Shown: positions 1-12,665, counted from the stretch's first letter. The stretch is DNA of 64,000 nucleotides from Desmodus rotundus (GCF_022682495.2 NC_071397.1:30147427-30211426); one strand, 5' to 3'. The notes: generated by a model from the sequence alone, not told the origin. Translations and numbers: made by a program.

Positions 1-577
1 GAAGTCCACATTGCATAGACGATTTTCCCCAAAGCAAATTACTAGCAAGCATGTGAAACATGATCTTGTGCTGTGTGCTTCAGTAGTTTTCCACTAACTT
101 AATTTAATTCTATCTAATGTAACTAACGATGTAAAGCCCAGCACCATGTAAAAGTGCAGTCAGAGTCTCCCAGATGTTTGTTGAAGTTGATGAAATTGTT
201 CCTGAAGTTCCTCTGGTTTCTTACATTATTTCTGTGTCCTCTGTGTGGTTTTCTTGGCCTCTAGCTGACACTGCCAGGTCTCATGACATCTCCTCGATGG
301 TTCCGGGCTGTCCAAGTATTGCTGAGCAACACACACTGAAGCTATAGGCATGAGAGGTATTGTCTTTGTAGGGCTTTTCTAGGGGACTGAATGTGGGCCC
401 ATTTCACTGGGTGAACTCCCATGTCCGTTTCTGAAGAATTTGTCTCTGGGGTAATTCACTTTGATAGAAGAGAATCCTTCAGTTGCCTGGGGGAACATGA
501 AGACTGCTAGTACTTTAGAGGCAGAATGGGAAAAGGAACTGTATATCGCTCTCCTCGCGGAGTTTTGACTTTTATAG
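1..577. other. Intergenic sequence, nothing assigned
   Basis: No gene, RNA or clear repeat is recognised. The open frames here are short and lack recognisable protein features. Confidence 0.4.
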
Positions 578-776
578 GTCATGTTATTTTGTCCTATTTA
601 AGAAATCTTTGACCCAGGTCACAAAGATTTTCTTCTGTTTTACACTTTCACTTCTTATATTTAGGTCTATGATCCATTTTCAGTTAATTTTTATTCATGG
701 TGTGATGTATAAATTGAGGCTAATTTTTAAAATACAGATAGATACGCAGTTGTTCCAGCACATTTTAAAGACTAAA
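578..776 (-). mobile_element. L1 LINE fragment (ORF2 region, antisense)
   Basis: The plus strand reads like the complement of a mammalian L1 ORF2 segment, with the 'aggtctatgatccatttt' and 'gttgttccagcacattt' phrases typical of antisense L1. It is short, old and non-coding. The assignment is recognition by eye and the boundaries are approximate. Confidence 0.7.
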
Positions 777-799
777 TTTTTTTTTTAACCTTTACTTGT

Positions 800-1045
800 T
801 AAAGGACTGGTATATTCCGGGAACAGAAAGGAGGTCAGCGTGGCTTGAACGTGGCGAGAGAGGAGGACAGTACTGTGTAACGATGCTGAAGAGAAAGTAG
901 CGGTGAAACCTTGTAAGATCTTGTGGGCCTTGATAAGAAATTTGGATTTTACTCTGAGAGCAATACAACTGCTTTAAGCATTTTAAGAAGTAAGGAAGGA
1001 CGATTTGATTTATATATTTAAAAGATAAGTCTTCATGTGTTTTTA
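800..1045 (+). repeat. Ancient mammalian interspersed repeat, family not named
   Basis: The order 'aaaggaggtcagcgtggctt', 'gggccttgataagaaatttgg', 'ttaagcattttaagaag' matches a repeat seen often in mammalian intergenic DNA. I cannot name the family with confidence. The antisense 98-residue open frame across it is judged non-coding. Confidence 0.45.
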
Positions 1046-1089
1046 CCAGTCTGGCGAAACCACTCTGATGAAGGTCACTACTGACCATG

Positions 1090-2155
1090 CGCTAGTAAGC
1101 TGACACTGATGGGGTTTTATTGTTTATTCAGGGGGCGAAATTTGGCCCGTAGCTCAGCAGTTCTTAAGTTGCCAACTGCACATATGCTTTTCCCCTCTTT
1201 CTGTAGGAGTCTCTATGAAGCCAGAGATAATGCACCGTTTTGGATGCTAGCTTTTGTGCTGCTATAGCCAGAAGTGTTTGCCAGGAATGCTAAAGTGCTA
1301 CCTGGTGTTTGTGTCCGTTTGGCTTCTCTCTTTGCTATTTATGTGCTGCCAAGGTAAACACTGTACTAATGCCAATGAGAAAAAGCTTAAGAAGACTTTT
1401 TAGTTGTTAGAGATTGTATAGCCCTTGCTCATCATTACCAGCTTGATTTGAAGTATACAAAATGAACTAAACATGAGGATAGTACTTTTATAATCAAAAT
1501 TTGTAATGCATTGTGATCATCTACTGAACTCGAAAATGACTAAATTAACTTAAATAAAAATCAAGATTTTTGATACAGAAAAGTTTTCTTCTGTTTTAGA
1601 GTAGGTTATGAAAGAAGTTGTAGAGATGTCTAATACTACAATGGGTTTGATCTGGAAAAATTTCATGGAAGGATGGTTACTGGTTAAATTACATCTAGGT
1701 GATTCTTTCAGTTCAATTCCCGAAGGCTCTTTGTTTAAACATATATATTCATCCTTAAACTACAGTGGTTTTTGTAGGGCTTTTTCTTTTGCTGAATAAG
1801 GTCTTTATGATTAATATCAACTGTTTGCCTGATCAATTCTGCTAATAAGTTTCAAAATTGGCATCATGACTATACAATTTCTCTAACAGTGCGAGAATGT
1901 TGGTTAAGAGGATAGATACTTTATTAACTAAAATGTTGGTACTAGTCATGATAATCTCGACATTCCTTACTTTTACTTTCTTAATATTACCTCCACCCTA
2001 ATCCAGATTTCATTTTAAAGATATTTTTAGCTTTTAAATATAGAATTTAGTTTTAGTCTTTTAAAGATTTAACACTTGTTTAAATAGCCTTGCTACAATG
2101 AAGTTGGAAACTTCCTCAGTTTAAAGAGGTGTAGAGAAACTTCTTGTTAAACTGG
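1090..2155. other. AT-rich intergenic sequence, nothing assigned
   Basis: No coding exon, RNA gene or confidently named repeat is seen. There are only short chance open frames. Confidence 0.4.
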
Positions 2156-2159
2156 ATAT

Positions 2160-3770
2160 TGTAAAAAATTCCCCCACTAACAGCATCTAGACATTAAGAG
2201 ATGAATATCTTCAAAACAAAGAGAAGACTGAGACTAGAGTGGCAAGCTAGCACTAAAGCCTTGATTTCCCTGAAGGGGTCTACAATACTAGAAACAGAGG
2301 CCAGGGTTTGCCAGCCAACACTTTTTGTCTAACAAGATGGGCAAAAAACTAAGACGAATGCATAAAGCTAGGATGCTAAAAAAGCTAGACCTTCAGTGAG
2401 AGTTTGAGCTAGGAAAAAATTATCAAGGTGAAAGGAGATGAAGGGGAACCTTTTAAATCCCAGTTCTTGGATTCAGTTGGGGGAAAGTCTCCACTGAAAA
2501 TTAACTACAAGCCTATCTGAATATGAGTTTAGGGTTTGAATTTACAATTCCTGCACAGTTCAAGAAACAACATGCTAACAGTATACTTTCAGGTGGGTAG
2601 TGCACCAGATTGATAGAGGACTTACCAAAAGCAAATACATACTCAGGTGGAAAAAGGCATTCTCTACTTGCTTCCTCCAAATTTAGGTCAGCCAAATAGG
2701 AGCTCCTACATGCAAGGAAACAAGCCACAGTGAGCAGAGTTAACAAAAACAGCAAAGATAAACCTGAATTTGATAAACCTGATCTAGGGCCTGACACAGA
2801 GACTGAGATGTTGAAATTACCTAATGCAGAATATAAAATAGGTATGCTTAAGATGACACTGCAAATAAAAAAAGAATATTATAGCTATGACCAAGGGCCA
2901 ATACTAAGAGAATATTTTAACAATTACATAAGCTTGGAAAAGAACTAAGTCGAATTTATAGAAATAAAGTATATTTATTTAAATTAAAATTCTGGCATAA
3001 GTTAAACATCAGGCCAGACATAGCTGAAGACAAACTAATAAACTGGAGAAAAGAGCTGAAGAATTATATAGATTTAGCACAGGAAATTAAGAAAATATGG
3101 AGTATGGATTAGGGGATCTGAAAGACAGAATGAAAAGGTCTAGCACATGTCTAACTGGAGTTCAGAATAAAAAGCGAAATGACAAGAGAGTACATTTTGA
3201 AAATATTAGTGTTCTTATAATAAAAATTTTCCACAATTGAGGAAACACACAAATTCTTAGATTTAGGGAAACAACTCCCAAGCAGAACAAATAAAAACTA
3301 ATCTTAACACGGTCATATTGTTGTCAAAGTAAGACCATCAATGACAGGAGAAAATAAAAAGCAACTTGTTAAAACAACTACATTCAAATATAAACAATTA
3401 GACTGAAGTCATAGCAGTACAGATGAAAGCCAGAAAAGATAGAAACACATTTTTAACATGCTGAAAGAAAATAAAAGTTCATCTAAAAATGGAAGCAGTT
3501 AAACTATCTTTAATCATGAGGATGAAATAAAAACATTTTCTTTCAAACACAAAGGAGTTCACCACCAACAGCCTTCACTAAAGGAATTGCCAGAGGATGT
3601 ACTTAAGACAGAAGTAAGATGATCCCACGTAGAAAGGTCTAAGGTTCAAGAAAGAATGGTATGCAGAATTACTGGCAAATATGAGGAAAATATAAACCAA
3701 GATAGACTGTATTTAAAAAGTAGTAACTTTTATTTTGGGGTAAAATGCATAAAATTTTCATAATAATTTT
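2160..3770 (+). mobile_element. Old L1/HAL1-type LINE, ORF1 region
   Basis: The sense strand follows the order of an ancient L1 or HAL1 ORF1: 'agaaataaagtatatttatt', 'taaacatcaggccagacata', 'gacagaatgaaaaggtctag', and near the end 'caaaggagttcaccaccaac'. Many stops and frameshifts break the frame, so it is a dead relic. The 72-residue frame at 2730-2948 is a surviving piece of it. HAL1 is favoured because the sequence ends after ORF1 with no ORF2, but this is inference. Confidence 0.6.
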
Positions 3771-3792
3771 TAAAATGAGAGTAGAGGGGAGT

Positions 3793-4242
3793 TGTTATGT
3801 GTTGAGTTGTTTCCCCCCCAAAAAATATGTTGGAGTCCTAACCCACCATACCTCAAAATGTCACTTTTTTAGAGATAGGGTCTTTATACAGGTGATTGAG
3901 TGAAAAGTGGGGTCATTTCGATGGCCCTAATCCAATATAACTGGTGTCCTCATAGAAAGGAGGAATTTGGACATAGACAGCACACAGGAAGGAAACCACG
4001 TGAAGGTGAAGGCAGAGATCATGGTATGCTTTTACAAGCCAAAGAATGCCAAAGATTGCCAGCAAGCCACCAGAAGCATAAGAGGCATGGGACTAATTCT
4101 CATACTTCTTGGAAGAAACCAATCCTGCTGACACCTTGAGCTTGGATTTCTATTCCCCAGAACTGTGAAACAGTAAAAATCTGCTGTTTAAGTCACCCAG
4201 TTTGTGGTACTTTGTTATAGGAGCCCTAGCAAACTAGTACAG
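3793..4242 (+). mobile_element. Solitary MaLR-type LTR (MLT1-like)
   Basis: It starts TGTTATG, has 'ggagtcctaaccca' near the 5' end, 'ccctaatccaatataactgg' in the middle, and ends with 'aagtcacccagtttgtggta' and 'ccctagcaaactagtacag'. These are hallmarks of an ERVL-MaLR long terminal repeat. No internal region or second LTR is adjacent, so it looks like a solo LTR. The 79-residue frame within it is not a gene. Confidence 0.75.
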
Positions 4243-4611
4243 AAAAGTGTCCAAAGGAACACTTCCAATGTGAGAGGGTTCTAATATCAATGTCTTTATA
4301 TTATTTGCAAAAAACAAGACTATATATATATTTAAGCAAACTACACATATTAAGTTTTTCTTGGAAGTTATTAAAAATGGAAATATAATGTATATCTTTT
4401 ACTGCAATAGAGGATAAATGGAACAAAAAATAAATTGCCATTGGCTATATGGTTGATTCCTAAAGATGATCCTGAAGTATCTTCATACCAAAAGGCAAAG
4501 AAACTCTCAAAAGCTACTCTAAAGGTCTCATAAACTAATCTGATTATGCTGCACTGGTCAAAAATGGAAACATTTATATGTCAATGAAGATAACAGCAAT
4601 GGATTAAAATA

Positions 4612-4815
4612 CAGAGTCTGGCAGAAGTAAGGCCTGTTTAGGTGTGGTGGGAGGGTAATAATTACAATGTAATAATTTAAAGTTTTAATGTGAACATTTC
4701 ACCTAAAACGTCATATGGTGTGCTTGAGTGTGATATTGTTATGCCACAGAATTACATGCTTTTGATTTTGTAATAAAAGATTTTATAATTAAAAAAGGGG
4801 TGTTATTTGTGCCAG
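4612..4815 (+). mobile_element. Short TIR element (MITE), copy A
   Basis: About 200 bp, preceded by TA, with imperfect terminal inverted repeats: TCTGGCAGAAGTAAGGCC near the left end against the complement TCTGGCACAAATAACACC at the right. Near the right end it has a diagnostic doubled motif, GATTTTGTAATAAAA then a similar unit. A second copy of the same element is at 21187-21383. It has no coding capacity. TA flanks and short TIRs suggest a non-autonomous Tc1/mariner-type element. Confidence 0.65.
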
Positions 4816-4967
4816 AAAATATATCAAATATATTTAAACCCAGAAAGATATTATTTATGATTTATAGAAATACATAAATAAATAAACTTTTTAGTTACCT
4901 GTGGAGGATACTAGAGAATGATCTCATTATTGAAAATGATTAAAGATATGATTAATTAGTCCTATAT

Positions 4968-5014
4968 TTCCTATAGGACATATAGGAAATGATTTCCTAT
5001 ATGTCCTATAGGAA
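4968..5014. repeat. Near-perfect 47-bp palindrome (23-bp arms, 1-nt centre)
   Basis: Positions 4968-4990 and 4992-5014 are exact reverse complements with a single G at 4991 between them. Each arm contains the smaller palindrome CCTATAGG. The sequence could form a cruciform or a transcript hairpin. It does not match the other repeats in the window. Confidence 0.9.
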
Positions 5015-5136
5015 CAAAAGATTTCCTGAGACCTCAGACAATGCCAAAATTTGTTGTGGGAGTTTATAGAGTTATTCCAGAAAATAAATGTAGAAGTTTT
5101 AAAAATTCAATATCACCATTTAAAAATTCCTAATGA

Positions 5137-5343
5137 TCCCTGGCTGGTGTGGCTCAGTGGATTGAGCATGGGCTGCGAACCGAAGGGTCACCAGTTCGAT
5201 TCCTAGTCAGGGCACATGCCTGGGTTGTGGGCCAGGTCCCCAGTAGGGGGCGCGCGAGAGGCAACCACACATTGATGCTTCTCTCCTCTTTCTTCCTCCC
5301 TTCTCCTCTAAAATAAATAAATAAAATCTTTAAAAAATAAAAT
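5137..5343 (+). mobile_element. Ves SINE (bat tRNA-derived)
   Basis: The 5' end is tRNA-like (GGCTCAGTGG A-box region, CCAGTTCGATTCC B-box region), followed by a CT-rich segment and an AAATAAATAAAATC-type tail. It is flanked by a perfect 14-bp target duplication, AAAATTCCTAATGA, at 5123-5136 and 5344-5357, which proves retroposition at this site. The B box is a relic of the tRNA ancestor; this is not a tRNA gene. Confidence 0.95.
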
Positions 5344-5419
5344 AAAATTCCTAATGAATTCATAGATCTAGATAATGATCATCATCAATGGCAGACAAGA
5401 CCATAAAAAGAGAGTAACC

Positions 5420-6620
5420 AAATGTTATATATGCCCTGGCAGAAGGGCAATATACCACATACACCACCTATGAGACAACCTTGCAAAAAAAATCCATTAG
5501 CTAGAAGGAAACATAAGTACTAAACTTATGGATCTTGGTCTTAGAGGAGATTTTATGAATTTGACCCCAAAGGCAAGAGATGTAAAGGGAAATATAAATG
5601 AATGGGACTATATCAAACTAAAAAGCTTTTGCAGAGCTGGCAAAAGAACAACTCACAGAAGACAAAACTAAATGGTCAATAAGTACAAAAAGACAAAACC
5701 TCAAGAATAATTCATTAAATTCAACATGAAATAATGAGATACCATTTACACATTTCATAGTAACAAAAATTAAAAAGGGCTGCAATTCCAAGTGTCAATA
5801 AGGAGGCTGAGCAACACTGACCAGCAAATCCACTCCTGGGCATATACCTATGACAGAAACTCCCTCACGTGTACACAGAGAACATAGAATGTTTGTAACA
5901 TAATTATTTATGAGAACAAAGTATTACAAACAAATGCATATCATAAGCAAAACTGATGAAGAAAAATTGTGAATAATCACACAACAGACTACTATCAAAC
6001 AATTGAAATGAATTATAGTCACAAATATTAACATGGATGAATCTCATAAACATAATGTTGAGGAAAGAAACCAAATCACAAATCATATAAATGTTATGGT
6101 AATCTTTATATAAAGTTTAAACACTTCCATAAATATATATATAACAAAATTATAAAGAAATGCACTGGTGCCCTGGCTGGGTGGCACAGTTGGCCCATCA
6201 TCCCATACAACAAAAGGTTGCAGGTTTCATTCCCCATCAGGGCACACACCTAGGTTGCAGGTTCAAGCCCCAGTCGAGGTGCATGTGGGAGGAACCAATT
6301 GATGTTTCTTTCCCACATTGATGTTTCTCCTTCTCTCTCTTTGTCACCCTTTCTCTGTCTCTAAAATCAATAAAAACATATCCTCAAGTAAGGACTTAAA
6401 AAAAAAAACCCAAATGCACTGGAATGCTGAATATAAAATTCAGAATAGTAATTATGTGTTGGGGAGAAGTGGCATTTCATAACAGGCTATCATTGGGTTG
6501 GCAAAATTTTGTTTCTTAATCTGAGTGGTGGGTATTATATTATTATATACCTTTTACATAATATAACTTTTAAACTTAATAAAATTAATGTAAAGTTATT
6601 AAAATTAACAGTTTGATAAA
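5420..6620 (+). mobile_element. L1 LINE 3' part, interrupted by a Ves SINE
   Basis: The sense strand contains 'atgggactatatcaaactaa' and neighbouring L1 ORF2 C-terminal sequence, then the ORF2 end ('atggatgaatctcataaaca'). It continues on the far side of the SINE at 6169-6411 into an L1 3' UTR-like AT-rich tail. The frame is broken throughout. The 3' boundary is approximate. Confidence 0.65.
6169..6411 (+). mobile_element. Ves SINE inserted in an L1
   Basis: It begins at the GCCCTGGCTGG region, carries two tRNA-like segments ('aaaaggttgcaggtttcatt', 'ggttcaagccccagtcgagg') and ends 'aatcaataaaaacatatcct' plus an A-run. The 11-bp duplication AAATGCACTGG lies at 6158-6168 and 6412-6422. The tail differs from the AAATAAATAAA type elsewhere in the window, so it belongs to another Ves subfamily. 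Confidence 0.93.
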
Positions 6621-6839
6621 ATATTAAATATATAAATATTTGCTTTATTAATAAAGTTAACTAATTAAAAAATAAACACATTCACTGAGTTTCTTAAAAG
6701 TGTTCCCGGCACTGCTAGTACTAGAAAGAAACATTATGTTGAATAAGAGAGAGAGGTCTTAGCTTTATAGACCTTGAAATCTATCTGGGAAGATAAATCC
6801 TAAACGAATAGTTTCCAGCATTCTTGATCACTTGCCATT

Positions 6840-7130
6840 CTCAGAGATGATTCTTTCTGAATGTCTGCTTTCTCTTGACCTTGCCTGCTCTTCTCCTGAC
6901 CCGTGTTCCATGCAGGTCTCCATGGCTACGGTTTCCCTGCTGTCCCCAGCAGTATTGATCCTGCCTTCCTCTCTCAGATCACAATGCTCTGCTTTTTAAT
7001 CTTTGAATTGCAATTACTGGTTTACCTCTCTGTTCCTGCCAACAAATAGCCTGTGAGCTCCTTTAAAAGGGGATCATTTTCTATCTATTCACCATTGTGG
7101 CGCATGATAGATCTTAAAAAGCTGTGTTGA
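6840..7130 (+). mobile_element. L2 LINE fragment
   Basis: The run 'ctgtgagctcctttaaaag' then 'atctattcaccattgtgg' is the characteristic 3' region of mammalian L2, preceded by CT-rich L2-like sequence. It is very old and the edges are uncertain. Confidence 0.55.
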
Positions 7131-7134
7131 CATG

Positions 7135-8395
7135 TGAAAAGTGAGGCAGTAAGGCAATTACTAAGATAATACGCGGTTAAAGTGAAAGCAATATACAGTC
7201 CTTTGCCTCAATAATTAAAATATTATTGGGCAAAAATTTATTTTAACATAGCAAATATAAATACAATGATGTCACTAAACCACTAAAGGTTTTGTAAGTT
7301 GTAACAAGAAACCACCCTATTTTATTTTATTCTATTCTCTTTTTTTTTAGTTTTCTTTGTCAAAATAGTGACTTCTCTCTGTGCATGAAACTTCTTTATA
7401 TGCTATCAAAATAAGTAGGTAAATTTAATGAAGACTTTGGAAAATTTTGATGAAAGTGTCCCCATTCAAGAATGTTTTTCTATATTTGATTCATGCAAAG
7501 TTTTGTTCATTTTTGACCAATTGCCTGAGAAAAATACTTTTTCTTTATATCAGAAAGAAAAACACTAGTATTTTTATAACTAGTGTTTTCCTTAAGTTGA
7601 TACATCATAAAAACTTCTCTTTCAGTTTCAGATATGCAAGTATCGATATCTTGTTATAGTATTTTTTACCATAAATTTGATTACTACTTAGTGTACTGTG
7701 ATAACTTGGTGTAATATTACTTTTTTTTCAAATGACTCCCAAGGCTTACGTCTTACTAATTAAAATTTTCAGAAAATCTATTAAGTAGTTACACTGGAGT
7801 GCCTGTGATTAAAATGTTACCAATATGTTATTAATTTATATTCACTTGTATGTGGTAGCAACCAAAAATTGAGATGACAGTCTTGTTATTATGTGAATTT
7901 GGCCAGAACACATTATAAAAGATATATTCTCTGTTGCCTTGTAACTAAGTTTTTGAACCTTTCCTATGCAAAAATAATCTCTAATCACATACACATTTAA
8001 GAAGAGAGTAATCAAATGCCTTAAAATCATGAAAAACATAGATGAACTTAATTTTCCATTATCCTGCCAGTAACTGGAATCGGCCTTTTGCCTTAAGACT
8101 TGCTCTCGCAGAGGCCCGTCCGACCCCTACTGCCAGGACCTCCGTGGCTTCCACTCGATCGCCTAATCCGCACTTAGAGGAATACAGCACTTTGGCACCT
8201 GTAATTCAAAAGAATTTCTCCAAAACTTCTTTGAGGAACTATCTTAAGTTCCTTTGATTTATACCTTGCAAGGAAATTAGTTCTTAAATTTAACTCCACA
8301 GAAACACATCTTTGGGAGTTATTCCGAGGAAAGCAGGTTCCCGCCTGGGGACATCATTTATTGCTCCAGGTCGGCATTTTACATCACAGTGGAAA
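7135..8395. other. AT-rich intergenic sequence with a small hairpin
   Basis: No gene or named repeat is recognised. The one structured element is an 11-bp inverted repeat, AAAACACTAGT at 7559-7569 and its exact complement at 7579-7589, with a 9-nt AT loop. A GC-richer patch at about 8070-8200 is unassigned. Confidence 0.4.
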
Positions 8396-8399
8396 ATGG

Positions 8400-9078
8400 G
8401 ACATCTCTACGTTTATCGGTCTCAAAAACTGCCCTGAGAAGGGATGCCCACTACCTCCACTACTACTTCGTATTGAACTGGGAATACTGGGTAATGCATT
8501 CAGACACAACAAAATAAGTAGAGGCATGAGAATTAGAAAAAAAAACCCAAACTATTCTTATGTGCAATTGATGAGATAATATTCTTGGAAAACCAGAGTG
8601 AATCAATAATAGAATTAACACATACATAAATTCTATAGTGTAACAGGATACAATTTTAACCTATAAAAACCAATAGTCTCATATAAATAAACAATAACAA
8701 GATAGAAGAGAATGGAAGAAAAACTTTGCAATAAAAAATATAGAATACTTAGGCATTAACTTAAAAGGAAATGTGTAAAATCTATATGAGGAAACCTTTA
8801 ACATACCTGTAAAGGCACAAAAACAGATTTAAATAAATGAAAAAAATGACTCAACATAAAAGATTTAATTCTCTTCAAGTTATAACATAAAGTAAATATG
8901 ATCCAATAAAATCCAACAAGTAGAAAAAGATTGAGAAGAACTCTATAAATTAATATGAAGCAATTTGCAGGATACAATTTAATTTGGAAAAAAAACCCCA
9001 CCCAAGTATAGATGGTACACTCTCTTTTGTGCAGGAAAGAGAGACTAGACAACATACATATATTTTGTACAGATACAG

Positions 9079-9111
<33 letters not shown>

Positions 9112-9350
9112 TGCAAACTAGAAATACAGGAAAGACAAACATGTGAGTCTCTTCAGAATATACAGTTTTAGTTTTGAACTACGTAAATGTTTACATATTC
9201 AGTAATAAAATTAAATTTAAAAGAATGAAAAAAGATAACCCTGCAATTGGAGACAAATGAAACTAACCACATATCAAATTGATAAAATAACACAAAAAAG
9301 AAATTCATTCTAGTAAATTTTAAACATAGTACCCTGACCGTATATCATTA
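8400..9350 (+). mobile_element. Degenerate L1 LINE (ORF2 region)
   Basis: Phrases such as 'gggatgcccactacctccac' and the downstream order match the L1 ORF2 reverse-transcriptase to 3' region on the plus strand, heavily decayed. A (GT)n tract lies inside it. Confidence 0.5.
9084..9111. repeat. (GT)n microsatellite
   Basis: A pure run of 14 GT units. It is a normal mammalian dinucleotide microsatellite and likely length-polymorphic. Confidence 0.95.
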
Positions 9351-9354
9351 ATGG

Positions 9355-9870
9355 TTTTTTTTCCTAATTACTAGAAAAACTGAAAAAAAATTCTGAACTT
9401 TACTGTTAGTTTTATTGTTGATAATAATGTTGATGCAGTAATATTGGAACTATTTTGTATATCTTATAGAAAAGAGAAAATTAGTGAGTATATTGATATC
9501 ATTGGAAACCAATGTTTTCACTGTGAGAGAAAGGAGATAAATAATTTGGAATAGATGAAAGTGTTGGGCTTGCATTGTAGCTATCAGCGTGAATTCCTGA
9601 TATCTATCTATCTGTATAGCTATGTATATATATTTATACAAAAAATATCTTTCCAATATATATAAATATATTTCTTAGCTCTATTCATTGAATGGGTTTA
9701 GAGGAATGACATCCCACTAGCAACCAACATTCTGACTCATTTCTAAAAACATTTCTCACCAAAAGGAATCAGGCAGCTCCTTGCTTGGTCCTGAGAAGGG
9801 ATCAGGAGAGTAAAGATGTCCCAGGCATAAGTATGGGACATCTTTTAGCATAAGTATGGGGACATGTCTA
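9355..9870. other. AT-rich intergenic sequence, nothing assigned
   Basis: No gene or confident repeat is seen. A short 'gacatcttttagcataagtatgggacatc'-like direct duplication of about 20 bp lies around 9815-9865 (the 'gcataagtatggg' unit occurs twice). Confidence 0.4.
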
Positions 9871-9875
9871 AAGCA

Positions 9876-10600
9876 TCCAAGAGCTTGTTGGTGGCAAATT
9901 GGTGCAGCCACTATGGAAAACAGTATGGGAGTTCCTCAAAAAATTAAAAATAGAACATATGACCCAGCAATTCCACCTCTGGGTATTTATCCAAAGAAAT
10001 TTAAAACGCTAATTAGAAAGCATATATCCACCCCTCTGTCCATTGCAGCATTATTTACAATAGCCAAGGTATTGCAGCCAATCTAAAGAGCCATCAATAG
10101 ACAATTAGATAAAGAGCATATGGTATACATATCAAATGGAATATTATGTGGACATAAAAAAGAATGAAATTTTACCATTTGCGACAACACAGATGGACCT
10201 AGAGGGTATTATGCTAAATGAAATCAGTCAGACAGAGAAAGACAAATACCATACGATTTCACACATATGTGAAATCTAAAGAATAATCTACATAAACTAA
10301 ACATGAACAGACCCATAGATACGAGAACAAATGGATGTTTGCCAGATGGAAGAGAGGTGGAGGGCCTGGGTGAAAGAGATGAAGGGATTAAGAAGGACAA
10401 ATTGGTAGTTACAAAGTAGTCACAGGAATGTAAAGTAAAGCATAGGGAATATAGGCAGTAATATTGTGCAACTATAATGGTGCCAGGTGGGTACTAGGCT
10501 TATCAGGGGGATAACTTTATAAATTATATAAATGTCTAACCACTATGCTGTATACCTGAAACTAATATAAAACAATACTGAATGTCAACTGTAACTGACC
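9876..10600 (+). mobile_element. L1 LINE 3' end (ORF2 C-terminus and 3' UTR)
   Basis: The sense strand has the standard L1 ORF2 C-terminal order: 'gcagccactatggaaaacag', 'gacccagcaattccacctct', 'gtccattgcagcattattta', 'gaatattatgtggacataaa', then 'tgtatacctgaaactaatat' of the 3' UTR. It is 5'-truncated and inactive. The 76-residue frame at 9856-10086 is ORF2 remnant, not a gene. Confidence 0.85.
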
Positions 10601-10627
10601 AAAAATGATCCAAGCGCTGTCTTAATA

Positions 10628-10800
10628 GAGCCCCACTTATTTAGTTGGTTAGAGTGTTGTCCCAACATGCTAAAGTTGTGGGTTTGATCCCTGGTCGGGG
10701 CACATACAAGAATCAACCAACCGATGTGTAATAAGTAGAACAACAAATTGATGCCCCCCTGCTTTCTCTAAAAAAATCAATAAAAGCTCAGTTTCAAAGA
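10628..10800 (+). mobile_element. Older bat tRNA-derived SINE
   Basis: It has a tRNA-like head ('ttggttagagtgttgtccc', 'gttgtgggtttgatccctgg') with the relic B box, then 'atcaaccaaccgatgtgtaa' and an 'aatcaataaa' tail. It is more diverged than the other Ves copies and no clear target duplication is seen. It sits directly behind the L1 3' end. Confidence 0.75.
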
Positions 10801-10804
10801 AAGA

Positions 10805-12660
10805 ATCCCACTTGCCATGTTTGGCAACAATTTGAACACTGAAAAGAATAATGGAGGCAATAGATTACAACATCGTGAACAATCCACAGCGACACCCATA
10901 AGAAGGCATAAGGGTATGAAAAGCACCTCTTTACAAAAAGAGTGTCAGCTAATGAATGTAGAAACGATAATAGCATTAGAAGTTGCCAGTTTTTTGAAAC
11001 ACAAATAATTTATTTAACCAAAAACCATCAATTGATAGAAAAATAGAAAAACTATTGAGTGAAAAGATATTAGGCATAGAATATTCACAGAGACCTCCCA
11101 AAGTATTCCCAAAATGTAAAGGATTCCTTTATAGTGTGGAGATTTGGGAACACCATCATAACCAAGTGATCAATGTTAGCATTAGCAATAATGGGACAAG
11201 CCAACATTCTATACTTCCTTATGTGAAGTAGTAGGAAGTATACCTGTGTACAAGAGCATTTTTGCAAAAAATTTTAACATTTGTATGACCCATTTTATGC
11301 AAAACAGTAAAAAGTTATAATTGTAAGTCAAGTACAAATATGAATATTTACTGAGAATGAGAAAGAAGTTGTGTCTAAGTACCACTTTTAAGGGCTAACA
11401 GAAAAATCCTGAAAATGTAAATTTATTAACCAACTGCCTAAAGCATATTTTTATTTTTTGACTCATTTTTTATAGCATGACGTATATTTCAAATGGACAG
11501 AATAATAGTATCAATTACAATATCTTAAATTGCCTCTGAAGGAGAGCTTCCTTTCCAGTACTTTGAAGTCTACAAGATATATCTAGAAAATTTACTACCG
11601 TGGACAATATAAACTGCTTAAATTGAATGGCGGGAGGGTGAAGGCCTGTGGTTTTTCCTTTGGATTAATTGCCGTAACACCTGTAACACTGTCCTGCAGG
11701 GGCTGGGGGAGTTTCCTATTTCCGTTCGACAACATTAGGTGCCAAGGCTCCCACAGGGCGACTTTGGTGCTGCATGAATTCTGCCGTGTTGCTAGCCCTG
11801 ATATGCCCTTGGATCCCCCACTCCTTTCGAACTATTAACACCATTCATATTAATTTTTGTTACAAATCTTACGAAGAGGGGTCCTTCTGGGTATTTAGGT
11901 CCACACTCTATTTTAAAGCTGTATATTCAGTTTTCATAAATTGTCTGAGCCCATGGTGGCTGCCAGCTTGCATTGCTATCACTCCTGACTGTAATCTCTT
12001 GGTCACCTTTTCATGAAACATCAATTTTTAAATATTTCATACAGTAAATCGAAAGGTAATTCAGGCTTTCATCAAGCATTGCTAATCAAAATTTATCAAG
12101 CTCAATTTTTCAGAAATTTTCTGCTTATTATTGGTGATGTCATAAAATTTTAGGATTGTGGTTAAATTTGGAAAAGAATCTCTACCAAGTTTATTTCATG
12201 TGCGAGTGGTAAGATTCAGGTATTACTGAGTATGCTTTGGATAGGAGAGAACATCTGCTTTGCCTGAGCATTAATAAAAGCCAAACGCTCCGCCACAATT
12301 TTATGCAATGATTATCGAAAGACTCTGCCACAGACTAACTATATTTCCATATATGCCAAACTTCATTTCTCCTTCAGCATCCTCATAGTTCTGGGAGTAG
12401 GAATTGTTGGCAGCTTTGTGTAAAATGCTGGGCGAATTGTCATAGGAAGTGGTAGGAGATTTTCTGGAAGCAAATCCTATGCAGTGTAGCTAACAGTGAT
12501 ATGACTGTCCATGGAATTGACTGTGAACCATATAAATATATTTTTCTAAAGCCAAAACTCCACAGCTATTGCAGGATCTCCTGCCAAGTTGGGAAGTCTG
12601 GCAGGACGAGAAGCTGCAGAAGAAAACAACAATAGTCTTAATCAATGGCAGTAAAACTAT
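10805..12660. other. AT-rich intergenic sequence, nothing assigned
   Basis: No gene or confident repeat is seen. A GC-richer patch at about 11625-11830 has overlapping short open frames in two plus-strand frames, but no protein family, Kozak context or splice structure supports coding. Confidence 0.4.
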
Positions 12661-12665
12661 CTTAC

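Noticed and set aside
8042..8257. 71-codon frame with a GC-richer core near 8070-8200
   Set aside because: Too short, no homology, no splice signals recognised; left as unassigned sequence.
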